Shown here piece by piece: positions 1 to 5,927 of a stretch of 10,320 nt of DNA. Made by a program: the position numbers and the translations under genes. The stretch covers positions 1 to 10,320 of the forward strand of contig JAAYZO010000947.1 of NCBI GenBank assembly GCA_012514865.1. The letters are read 5' to 3'. The notes beneath the pieces are model-generated. The model did not search any database, had not been told where the DNA came from, and worked only from the letters and a program-made list of their open reading frames with translations. The stretch is from Lentisphaerota bacterium. GTDB taxonomy: Bacteria; Verrucomicrobiota; Lentisphaeria; Oligosphaerales; JAFGRS01. Position 1 is the first letter of the stretch. Every line of letters starts with the position of its first letter.

Positions 1-36
1 CTCGCGAATTTCAGTGGCAGTTTCCTTGTCTGTCAC
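1..36 (-). CDS. Possible 5' fragment of a leftward gene cut by the window edge
   Basis: On the minus strand a GTG at 36-34 opens 12 codons with no stop (V T D K E T A T E I R E) that run to the edge. The bases just before it, at 37-43, read AAAGGAG, a very strong Shine-Dalgarno core, but they abut the GTG with no spacer, which is abnormal. No ATG or TTG lies at a normal distance in the visible sequence. The hydrophilic peptide looks like a plausible N-terminus, but it is far too short to identify. Only the sequence to the left can confirm or kill it. Confidence 0.2.
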   Translation of the reverse strand, partial: MTDKETATEIRE

Positions 37-67
37 CTCCTTTCGCGCCGGCCTTTGCCTGGCGCGA

Positions 68-91
68 CGATAGCGATCCCGATAGCGATTG
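68..91. repeat. Hexamer tandem repeat, four CGATNN units
   Basis: Four consecutive hexamers read CGATAG, CGATCC, CGATAG, CGATTG, which also makes a 12-bp period repeated twice. A GGATGA unit follows as a degenerate fifth copy. It is the first of four unrelated short tandem repeats in the left 523 bp. No gene is supported across it: the small plus-strand open frame here simply translates the repeat tracts. Confidence 0.7.
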
Positions 92-175
92 GGATGAGAG
101 CGGGCTCCACCCAGCGGCGGGAGGCGACTGAGTACAGCGCCTCCGCCGGAACGTTCGGAGTTGGGTGCTTCCAGC

Positions 176-245
176 CCTGTCGATACCTATCGATACCTAT
201 CGAGTCCTGTCGAACCCTGTCGGCTCCTGTCGAGCCCGGTCAACG
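176..245. repeat. Decamer tandem repeat, about seven units of CCTRTCGANN
   Basis: Seven 10-bp units run in strict register from 176. CCTGT or CCTAT is followed by CGATA, CGATA, CGAGT, CGAAC, CGGCT and CGAGC, with a last degenerate unit CCGGT CAACG. The first five positions and CGA are nearly constant, and the last two bases vary. It ends 5 bp before the first CGTT core of the adjoining heptamer array, so the two repeat types are directly fused. Confidence 0.85.
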
Positions 246-249
246 TCGC

Positions 250-369
250 CGTTGGGCGTTCTCCCCCTCCGGCGTTGAGCGTTGGGCGTTGAGCGTTGAG
301 CGTTGAGCGTTGGGCGTTGAGCGTTGAGCGTTGGGCGTTCTCCCCCTCCGGCGTTCGGCGCTGGGCGTT
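250..369 (+). repeat. Left heptamer array (CGTT core plus variable triplet)
   Basis: Fifteen CGTT (once CGCT) cores fall at 250, 257, then 273 to 336 every 7 bp, then 352, 359 and 366. Between cores lie triplets, mainly GAG or GGG. Two identical 12-bp separators, CTCCCCCTCCGG, follow the cores at 257 and 336 and stretch those core-to-core steps to 16 bp. The same 16-bp step and nearly the same separator occur, inverted, in the array at 9104-9442. Open frames through it translate only the repeat and are not credible genes. Confidence 0.95.
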
Positions 370-396
370 CGCTCTCCCAAGGGCCGGCGATCTGGA

Positions 397-413
397 GAGG
401 CCGCAAGGGCCTC
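397..413. other. Small hairpin GAGGCC/GGCCTC
   Basis: GAGGCC at 397-402 and GGCCTC at 408-413 form a perfect 6-bp stem around the loop GCAAG. It lies between the heptamer array and the larger hairpin at 435-469. Its function is unknown. It may be part of the same intergenic repeat element. Confidence 0.5.
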
Positions 414-434
414 GCGTCGAAGCCCGAAGGGTGG

Positions 435-469
435 CCTGTTCACGCGCCGCCGTGCGGCGCGTGAACAGG
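435..469. terminator. Perfect 16-bp hairpin downstream of the membrane-protein gene
   Basis: CCTGTTCACGCGCCGC at 435-450 is the exact reverse complement of 454-469, leaving only a CGT loop. The hairpin begins 54 bp past the TAA of the leftward gene at 524-2047, so it could end that transcript. No T-run follows on either strand, so a canonical intrinsic terminator is not shown. A palindromic repeat of the REP type is the main alternative. Confidence 0.5.
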
Positions 470-498
470 TCACATCACCCCCTCCGAGAGTCCTCCCG

Positions 499-522
499 TT
501 CGTGCTTTTCGTGCCTTTCGTG
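499..522. repeat. Nonamer tandem repeat, three TTCGTG units
   Basis: TTCGTG recurs at 499, 508 and 517 with a strict 9-bp period. On the opposite strand this reads as CACGAA with AGG, AAG or CGG fillers. It ends directly against the stop codon of the leftward membrane-protein gene at 524. Confidence 0.65.
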
Positions 523-523
523 G

Positions 524-2047
524 TTAAGTCCCCACTTCCCTTGAAGCGCTCGGCGCGGCCTTGGCCCATCGGCACCACGGCGGCAGGAAGCGCCGCGCGG
601 CGAGCTGCCGCAGTCGGCGCAGGGTGTCGCGGGGGTCGCCGAGCAGTCGCAGCAGCCCGGCCAGGGCCACGGCGCAGCTCAGGAAGGCGATTGGCAGGAG
701 GCCGATGACGAAGCGGGCCTCGACGCCGATTGGGTGACGCGGCGGCTCGACCGTGATGACGGTGTCGAGGGTGATGATGAAGGCGTAGGGCAGGAAGGTC
801 ACCAGCGAGGCCAGGGTCGCCCAGAGGCCCTCCGGGCTGCGCCAGCACAGCAGCACCATCCCCAGCGGCAGGAGCACCATGATCCAGGGGAAGCTGTGGA
901 CCCTCCGCATGGCGATGAAGACGCTGCGACGCGGGACGTCGAAGCCCAGGGCGTACAGGTAGCCCCGGGCGTAGCGCCCGACGACCTCCGGCAGCGAGTG
1001 CATCCCGAAGATGTAACCGGCCACGGTGGTGCCATCCTCGCCGTAGTCGCCGGCGACGAGCTGCGCCCGCGTCGGAAAGCCCGGCTGGCCGGCAAACTCA
1101 TGGCAGGCCCACCACCAGGCGTGGTGGTCCATCATCGGGAAGGGCTCGCCGGCCTCACGGATGTTGTAGACGAGGTAGGGCGACGCCAGGAGCAGCGTCA
1201 GGGCGCCGATGCCGGCGCCGAGGGCGAGTTCGCGACGCGACCAGCGCCGGCAGAGCAGCAGCACGGCCTGGTGCACCCCCAGGAGGAGCACGGCGACCGT
1301 CAGCAGGCTCACATCGAGGTAGATCGTCAGCGCCAGAAGCACCGCCGCGGCGGCCGCCGGAACCAGGCGCGACCGCAACGGCCGCCCGGCACGACGCAGG
1401 AGCACCACGAACGCCACGATGCAGAGGAGGTGCAGCGCAATGGCCAGGTTGGTCCGCAGGAAGGCGACGGCGTAGTGCATATCCCACCCCGAGAAGGCCC
1501 ACAGCAGGGCACTGAGCAGGGCGACCGTGCGACCGCATAGCATCAGCGCGCAGGCGGTGAAGGCCAGCATCCCCAGGAGGCTGAAGCTGATCGAGAGACG
1601 CCGCAGGAGGAGCTGGTTCTCGAGTTCCGGGTCGGCCGCCGCCGCGGGGCTGCCCGCAGCCGTCGCGGCGGCGGCCGCTGAGGCGCCGGGCTCGGAGAGG
1701 GGCGCCGACGGCGACCCGAAGGCCAGAATGCAGAGCCGGCCCAGAGCCGGCAGCAGGGGCTCACGCGAGGTGTTGAAGCACGGCAGCGGCTCGGTCATCG
1801 CGATGCGGTAGTAGCCCTCGGCGTCGCCGCCGAACCGCGCCGGGCGGTCAGGCAGGAGCCCGGCGGCCATGACGGCGAAGTAATCGCGACGCTCGATGAC
1901 CGCCTGGCTGAAGATGATGAGGAACAGCCCGAGGGTCAGGCCCCAGCGCAGCGTCTCGGAGCGCGCCAGGCCGGCCAGCGACACAGCCGGCGTGACCGGC
2001 GTGGCCGGGGCGGCCGGGGGGGCTTGAGTGGCACGACGTCGTCTCAT
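524..2047 (-). CDS. Polytopic GT-C-type membrane protein, putative glycosyltransferase
   Basis: This encodes a 507-residue inner-membrane protein with a basic N-terminus (MRRRR), a Pro/Ala-rich leader and about ten hydrophobic segments, near residues 35-50, 152-172, 174-192, 199-217, 229-247, 248-266, 275-294, 386-402, 408-426 and 446-468. After the first segment, the loop FGGDAEGYYRIA (72-83) followed by SREPLLP (94-100) resembles the acidic first-loop motif and R-x-P-L-x-P signature of GT-C/PMT-like (GT39-type) transferases, which use lipid-linked sugars. EARFVIGLLPI (443-453) resembles the late R-F/Y...LPxxP segment of that fold. An Ala-rich low-complexity stretch (about 121-138) lies in a loop. 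The start is the most upstream one in the frame; no good ribosome site precedes it, so a later GTG (residue 22) is possible. The gene ends in TAA, diverges from the deacetylase-like gene, and runs toward the repeat hub. Substrate is unknown; the membrane-protein call is firm and the GT-C call moderate. Confidence 0.75.
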   Translation of the reverse strand: MRRRRATQAPPAAPATPVTPAVSLAGLARSETLRWGLTLGLFLIIFSQAVIERRDYFAVMAAGLLPDRPARFGGDAEGYYRIAMTEPLPCFNTSREPLLPALGRLCILAFGSPSAPLSEPGASAAAAATAAGSPAAAADPELENQLLLRRLSISFSLLGMLAFTACALMLCGRTVALLSALLWAFSGWDMHYAVAFLRTNLAIALHLLCIVAFVVLLRRAGRPLRSRLVPAAAAAVLLALTIYLDVSLLTVAVLLLGVHQAVLLLCRRWSRRELALGAGIGALTLLLASPYLVYNIREAGEPFPMMDHHAWWWACHEFAGQPGFPTRAQLVAGDYGEDGTTVAGYIFGMHSLPEVVGRYARGYLYALGFDVPRRSVFIAMRRVHSFPWIMVLLPLGMVLLCWRSPEGLWATLASLVTFLPYAFIITLDTVITVEPPRHPIGVEARFVIGLLPIAFLSCAVALAGLLRLLGDPRDTLRRLRQLAARRFLPPWCRWAKAAPSASREVGT

Positions 2048-2427
2048 GGGTGCACCGCCATGGCGGCCGGGTGCTGCCGCCGGCGGCCCTGATGCGCGCT
2101 ACAGTAGACCGCAACGCGACACCACGCCAGCCGGAAGGGGCCGGCGGCGCGCAGGGCTGTTTGAAAGTCCGGTTCTGGCACCCCTTCAGGGTGCGTGGTT
2201 CGTGGGTTCGTGTTTCCGGGGGTCGTGCTCGCGCGCGACCCCCGGCTACGATCTGGCACCGCTTCAGGGTGGCCAGTTGGCCGCTGACGCGATCTTCGAT
2301 CAGCCCTGGGCCGCGCGGAGGATGCCGTGGCGAATGACGACCCCGGCGCTATGTTCATCCGCGAGACCGGGCCGACGGCGTGCCGCCGGCCGGCCCGCAG
2401 ACGCACCACACGAGGAGATCCGCGTCG
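2048..2427. other. 380-bp divergent intergenic region
   Basis: This spacer lies between the starts of the leftward membrane protein and the rightward deacetylase-like gene, so it should hold promoters for both. No convincing -35/-10 pair stands out by eye. Its main content is the box-palindrome-box element at 2175-2271. A 47-codon open stretch (about 2284-2427, plus strand) ending in TGA overlaps the start of the next gene but has no recognisable start or family, so it is not called. Confidence 0.6.
2175..2271. repeat. Composite repeat element: two 19-bp boxes flanking a palindrome
   Basis: CTGGCACCCCTTCAGGGTG at 2175-2193 and CTGGCACCGCTTCAGGGTG at 2253-2271 are direct repeats differing at one base. 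Each is itself a small hairpin (GCACCC/GGGTGC at 2178-2194 in the first). Between them CCGGGGGTCG (2216-2225) pairs perfectly with CGACCCCCGG (2236-2245), and the inner bases extend the stem. The symmetry suggests a dispersed REP- or MITE-like intergenic element, not a one-off terminator. No transposase is present. Copy number elsewhere in the genome is unknown. Confidence 0.7.
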
Positions 2428-3507
2428 ATGATCACCATCCAGAACCCGCGCCACGGCGCCATCCTCAACCGCCATGACGGCGATGAATCCGCCGCCGGCC
2501 TGACCATCGCGGTCACGGGCACCTGCTCCGGCTCGGCACCCGTGAGGGTCAACGGCGTCGCCGCCACGACTCAGGGCGGGCAGTTCACCGCCAGGGTCAC
2601 CCTCGACCGCCGCCAGACCGTGATCACGGTCACCAGCGGCCCCGACACCGCCGCGATCACCGTGCTCTATGACCAGAACTCCTTCGCGCGCTACCGCTTC
2701 TCCCTCGATGACAATATCTGGTTCCTGCGCGACATCGCGGCCAAGGGCTACCGCTCGATCTTCGAGAACCCCTACATGGCCCTCTGGAAACACCTGCACG
2801 ACACCTACGGCACCACGGTCCACTGCAATACCTACTTCCAGTGCGAGAACTTCAACCTGACGCAGATGCCGGACCGCTACCGCGGCGAGTTCCAGGACAA
2901 CGCCGACTGGTTCCGCATGACCTTCCACGCCCTGCAGAATGACCCCGACAAGCCGTACCTCACCGCCGGCTATGACCAGGTCGCCCGCGATTTCGACAAG
3001 GTCACCGCCGAGCTGATCCGCTTCGCCGGCGAGGCCGTGCTGGACACCTTCACCACCATCCACTGGGGCGAGGCCACCCGCGAGGGCTGCCGGGCCGTGC
3101 GCGACCGCGGCATCAAGGGCCTGGTTGGCTACTTCGTCACCGACAAGCAGGGCGACCCGATGGTCTCGTACTACGCCGATCGGGAGATGACCCAGTACAT
3201 GACCGGCCGGGACTACTGCAAAGACCTCGACGAGGGCCTCATCTTCGTCCGCCACGACATGGTGGTCAACAGCTTCGCCCTGCCGACGATCGTGCCGCGT
3301 CTCGACGCGATCGCCGCCGACCCGCACCAGGCCGAGATCATCGAGCTGATGATCCACGAGCAGTACTTCCACCCGACCTACAAGGCCTATATCCCGGAGT
3401 ACGCCGAACGCTGCGAGACCGCCGTGCGCTGGGCCACCGAGAAGGGCTACACGCCGGTGTGCTACGGCGACGGCTTCATCGGCAACACCCGCGACCGCCT
3501 GGGCTGA
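2428..3507 (+). CDS. Ig-like plus polysaccharide-deacetylase-like protein
   Basis: This 359-residue protein has no signal peptide. Residues 1-80 look like a small beta-sandwich (Ig-like/Big) module, with alternating Thr/Val strands and VNGV at 41-44. Residues 88-350 resemble the NodB/polysaccharide-deacetylase-type barrel: FSLDDN (91-96) supplies a paired-Asp motif, VHCN (131-134) and MTFHAL (164-169) supply histidines, and TTIHWGEAT (209-217) and FVRHDM (273-278) are further likely active-site strands. Family members remove acetyl groups from sugars using a metal, but the substrate here cannot be read. The ATG at 2428 is chosen because GAGGAG (2412-2417) lies 10 bp upstream and the Ig-like part begins at once; an in-frame start at 2380 would add 16 low-complexity residues. 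The gene precedes the fucosidase-like gene with 96 bp between them and the same high-GC codon use, suggesting joint glycan work. Function beyond the deacetylase-like fold is unproven. Confidence 0.75.
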   Translation: MITIQNPRHGAILNRHDGDESAAGLTIAVTGTCSGSAPVRVNGVAATTQGGQFTARVTLDRRQTVITVTSGPDTAAITVLYDQNSFARYRFSLDDNIWFLRDIAAKGYRSIFENPYMALWKHLHDTYGTTVHCNTYFQCENFNLTQMPDRYRGEFQDNADWFRMTFHALQNDPDKPYLTAGYDQVARDFDKVTAELIRFAGEAVLDTFTTIHWGEATREGCRAVRDRGIKGLVGYFVTDKQGDPMVSYYADREMTQYMTGRDYCKDLDEGLIFVRHDMVVNSFALPTIVPRLDAIAADPHQAEIIELMIHEQYFHPTYKAYIPEYAERCETAVRWATEKGYTPVCYGDGFIGNTRDRLG

Positions 3508-3520
3508 GCCGCCGCGCAAG

Positions 3521-3557
3521 GCCGCACGGCCTGTCCAGACCCCGCGGGCCGTGCGGC
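3521..3557 (+). other. Intercistronic hairpin
   Basis: GCCGCACGGCC at 3521-3531 pairs perfectly with GGCCGTGCGGC at 3547-3557 around a 15-nt loop, starting 14 bp after the deacetylase-like stop codon. There is no T-run. It may attenuate read-through or protect the upstream message. It does not prove separate transcription of the fucosidase-like gene. Confidence 0.55.
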
Positions 3558-3587
3558 GCCACTGGCCGCGGCCCGCGGCACTGCCCT

Positions 3588-3597
3588 AGGAGGAGGG
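3588..3597 (+). promoter_or_regulatory. Strong ribosome binding site of the GH29 gene
   Basis: AGGAGGAGGG lies 6 bp before the ATG at 3604. This is a near-ideal Shine-Dalgarno sequence and spacing, and it fixes that start. Confidence 0.8.
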
Positions 3598-3603
3598 TTC
3601 CGC

Positions 3604-4890
3604 ATGCAGCGCTTCCACGATGGCCGCGACGGGTTCTTCGAGCACCGCTATGGCCTCTTCGTGCACTGGGGCCTCTACGCCCTCACCGGCTGGCATGAGC
3701 AGGTGCAGTGGCGCCATGGCATACCCAAGGCCGACTACGTCCGCCTGATGTCGCAGTTCAACCCGGTGCACTTCGACCCGGAACGCTGGCTGGACCTCAT
3801 GGCCGAGGCCGGTATGCAGTACCTCTGCATCACCACCAAGCACCACGACGGCTTCTGCCTGTGGGACAGCGCCTGCACCGAGTACAAGGTCACGCGGACG
3901 CCCTACGGCCGTGATATCCTGGCCATGCTGGCCGAGGCCTGCCAGCGCCGCGGCATCCGCCTCGGGCTGTACTACTCCTGCCCCGACTGGCACCACCCCA
4001 ACGCCATCAACCTCGGCGGCGACCACCAGCTCACCGAGCCCAATCCCGGCGACGAGCCCGACCTCCTGCGCTACGTCGACTACGTCCGCCGACAGATCAC
4101 CGAGCTGGCCACCGGCTACGGCCCCATCGCCTGCTTCTTCTGGGATATACCGCCCCGACTCACCATCCCCGACCTCAACGAGCGCCTGCGCCGTCTCCAG
4201 CCCGGCATCATGATCAACGACCGCGGCTTCGGACCCGGCGACTACGCCACGCCCGAACGCCATGTCCCCGCCGGCCGCCGCTTCACCACCCCCACCGAGG
4301 CCTGCCAGTCGGTCGGCCGGCAGAGCTGGGGCTGGCGCGTCGACGAGGACTACTACTCCGACCTGTTCCTCATGCAGAGCCTCGACCGCATCCTCGCCAT
4401 GGACGGCAACTACCTCCTCAACGTCGTGCCGCGCCCGGACGGCACCATCGCCGAGGCGCAGGCCGCCATCCTGCGCCGGATCGGGCGGTGGTTCCACCGC
4501 GTGCGCGAGGCGTGGTACGGCGCCGAGCCGGCACCCGAGATCCTGGCGGGCGACGAGTGCATGGTCACCCGCAAGGGCCATAGCCTCTACCTGCACTTCC
4601 CCACCCCGCCGGTCAGCTCCGGGATCGTCCTCAAGCCCCTCGCCGCGGCGCCGCGACAGGCGGTCCTGCTCAACACCGGCCAGGCCCTCCGGGCCGCCGT
4701 CGAGTACGTCCCCTCGGGCTTCCGACAGGGCTGCTTCCTGCGCCTCGCCGGCCTGCCGGTCAACGACCTCGCCGGCGAGGTCCCGGTCGTCCGCCTCGAC
4801 TTCGACGACCTCCCTGCCGCCCTCGCCTGCGCCCCGCCGCCCCCACCCGCCCCGCCCACCGACCCGACGAGCCTCGGGAACATGTCATGA
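3604..4890 (+). CDS. GH29 alpha-L-fucosidase-like glycoside hydrolase
   Basis: This 428-residue protein, with no signal peptide, should act in the cytoplasm. It hydrolyses alpha-L-fucosides by retention if it follows its family. Landmarks in order: GLFVHWGLY (17-25), KHHDGFCLWDS (79-89, the conserved KHHDGF block), GLYYSCPDWH (121-130), FFWD (178-181) with D181 at the place of the family nucleophile (usually WFDG), NDRGFGPGD (205-213), TPTEACQSVG (229-238) followed by SWGW (241-244) with E232 as a candidate acid/base, and NYLLNVVPRPDG (269-280), the usual GNxLLNxxPxxDG. A short beta-rich C-terminal part follows, then a Pro-rich tail (411-421). The FWDIPP variant in place of WFDG suggests an outlying GH29 subgroup, so substrate may not be plain fucose. 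Very high third-position GC matches the gene before it but not the gene after it, which begins at the stop codon. Family confidence is high; substrate is open. Confidence 0.93.
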   Translation: MQRFHDGRDGFFEHRYGLFVHWGLYALTGWHEQVQWRHGIPKADYVRLMSQFNPVHFDPERWLDLMAEAGMQYLCITTKHHDGFCLWDSACTEYKVTRTPYGRDILAMLAEACQRRGIRLGLYYSCPDWHHPNAINLGGDHQLTEPNPGDEPDLLRYVDYVRRQITELATGYGPIACFFWDIPPRLTIPDLNERLRRLQPGIMINDRGFGPGDYATPERHVPAGRRFTTPTEACQSVGRQSWGWRVDEDYYSDLFLMQSLDRILAMDGNYLLNVVPRPDGTIAEAQAAILRRIGRWFHRVREAWYGAEPAPEILAGDECMVTRKGHSLYLHFPTPPVSSGIVLKPLAAAPRQAVLLNTGQALRAAVEYVPSGFRQGCFLRLAGLPVNDLAGEVPVVRLDFDDLPAALACAPPPPPAPPTDPTSLGNMS

Positions 4891-4913
4891 GCCTGATCAC
4901 CTGCAGCGCTGAT

Positions 4914-4917
4914 GAGG
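4914..4917 (+). promoter_or_regulatory. Ribosome site supporting the later start of the UroD-like gene
   Basis: GAGG at 4914-4917 stands 5 bp before the ATG at 4923. The alternative ATG at 4887, which overlaps the fucosidase stop as ATGA, has only a weak GGGA (4876-4879) ahead of it. The family alignment also begins naturally at MNGLERTLEF. Confidence 0.5.
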
Positions 4918-4922
4918 ACGCT

Positions 4923-5927
4923 ATGAACGGCCTTGAACGGACCCTGGAGTTTATCAAGGGCAATAGGGTGGACCGGCTGCCGTATCATCCCATCCTGATG
5001 CGGATTGTGTCGGAACTCACCGGCGTCAACTATCGGGATTTCTGTCTCGATCCGCTGATACACAGCGACGCCGCGATCCGGATGAGTGAGATGCTCGATT
5101 GCGACTGGGTGACGGTCATGTCCGACCCGTACGCGGAGGCTGAGGCGTTTGGTTTGCCGGTGGCGTATCCGGATAACGCCATGCCGCATGAGACCGGCCT
5201 GCTGATCATGGATCCGTCGACCGACATTGACAACCTGACGGTGCCGCGGCTTCAGGACGCCCATCGGATGCGCGGCAGAGTCGAACAGATCGAGCACTTC
5301 GTGCGGCTCTGCAAAGACCGTTTCTTCATTGTCGGCTGGGTGGAGGGCCCGATGGCGGAATATGCCGATCTGCGCGGACTGGGTCCCGCGTGCCTGGACC
5401 TGTTCGACTGCCCTGAACGGGTGCATCAGGCCATGGATGTGATCATGGAGAATGCCCTGAACTTCATCACCGCGCAGGTGAACGCCGGAGCGCACTGCAT
5501 CGGCATTGGCGACGCGGCGTGCTCGCAGATCGGGCCTGAGTTGTATGAGACGTTCGCATTCGAACGCGAACGGGAGCTGGTCGCGCATACTCACGCGCTG
5601 GGAGCGCTGGCCAAGATTCACATCTGCGGAAATACGACCTCGATCATGCCCAACGTGATCGAGACCGGCGCGGACATCATCGACGTCGATCACCTGGCGA
5701 CGGACATGGCGGGCTTTGCGGCACTGCTCAAGCCCGGACAGGTCCTCTGCGGCAATGCCGACCCCGTCTCGATTATCGCCAAGGGTTCACCGGAACGGAT
5801 CAGACAGACGGTCAGGACCATCCACGAGCAGACCCGAGGACGGACCATCGTCTCCGCCGGCTGTGAAATACCCCCGGGCACGCCCGTGGCAAATCTGCGT
5901 GCCTTCCGGGAAGCAGCCGGCCTATGA
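4923..5927 (+). CDS. Uroporphyrinogen decarboxylase (URO-D)-family methyltransferase-like protein
   Basis: This 334-residue cytosolic TIM-barrel protein belongs to the UroD/MtaA/MtbA superfamily. Landmarks: the N-terminal pattern MNGLERTLEFIKGNRVDRLP (1-20), GWVEGPMAEYADLRG (138-152), IHICGN (232-237), ADIIDVDH (250-257), CGNADP (276-281) and SAGCEIPPGTP (311-321). H233, C235 and C314 match the His-x-Cys...Cys zinc site of MtaA/MtbA-type methyltransferases, which move methyl groups between a corrinoid protein and a thiol. This favours a methyl-transfer role over haem synthesis. No corrinoid protein is encoded in the window, so the partner is unknown. The start at 4923 is preferred on ribosome-site and family grounds; 4887 would add 12 residues and couple it to the fucosidase by ATGA. 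The 3' end overlaps the oxidoreductase start (ATGA at 5924-5927). Codon use is clearly less GC3-biased (TAT, CAT, GAT, GAA, ATT common) than in the fucosidase, suggesting a different origin. Confidence 0.85.
   Translation: MNGLERTLEFIKGNRVDRLPYHPILMRIVSELTGVNYRDFCLDPLIHSDAAIRMSEMLDCDWVTVMSDPYAEAEAFGLPVAYPDNAMPHETGLLIMDPSTDIDNLTVPRLQDAHRMRGRVEQIEHFVRLCKDRFFIVGWVEGPMAEYADLRGLGPACLDLFDCPERVHQAMDVIMENALNFITAQVNAGAHCIGIGDAACSQIGPELYETFAFERERELVAHTHALGALAKIHICGNTTSIMPNVIETGADIIDVDHLATDMAGFAALLKPGQVLCGNADPVSIIAKGSPERIRQTVRTIHEQTRGRTIVSAGCEIPPGTPVANLRAFREAAGL

Noticed and set aside
31..44. 3' end of 16S rRNA (the plus strand reads TCACCTCCTTTC)
   Set aside because: The upstream bases do not match the conserved rRNA end; it is simply the complement of a ribosome site.
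197..708. Several open frames on both strands over the left repeats
   Set aside because: They translate tandem repeats or overlap the 3' end of the membrane-protein gene in other frames; no family or ribosome site supports them.
2284..2427. 47-codon open stretch before the deacetylase-like gene
   Set aside because: No start codon with a ribosome site and no recognisable family; it overlaps the next gene's start.
2044..3519. 491-codon minus-strand open frame opposite the deacetylase-like gene
   Set aside because: It is a GC-rich antisense shadow; the plus strand has motifs, a ribosome site and a clear start.
3586..4596. Long minus-strand open frame opposite GH29
   Set aside because: Antisense shadow of a gene with clear GH29 motifs.
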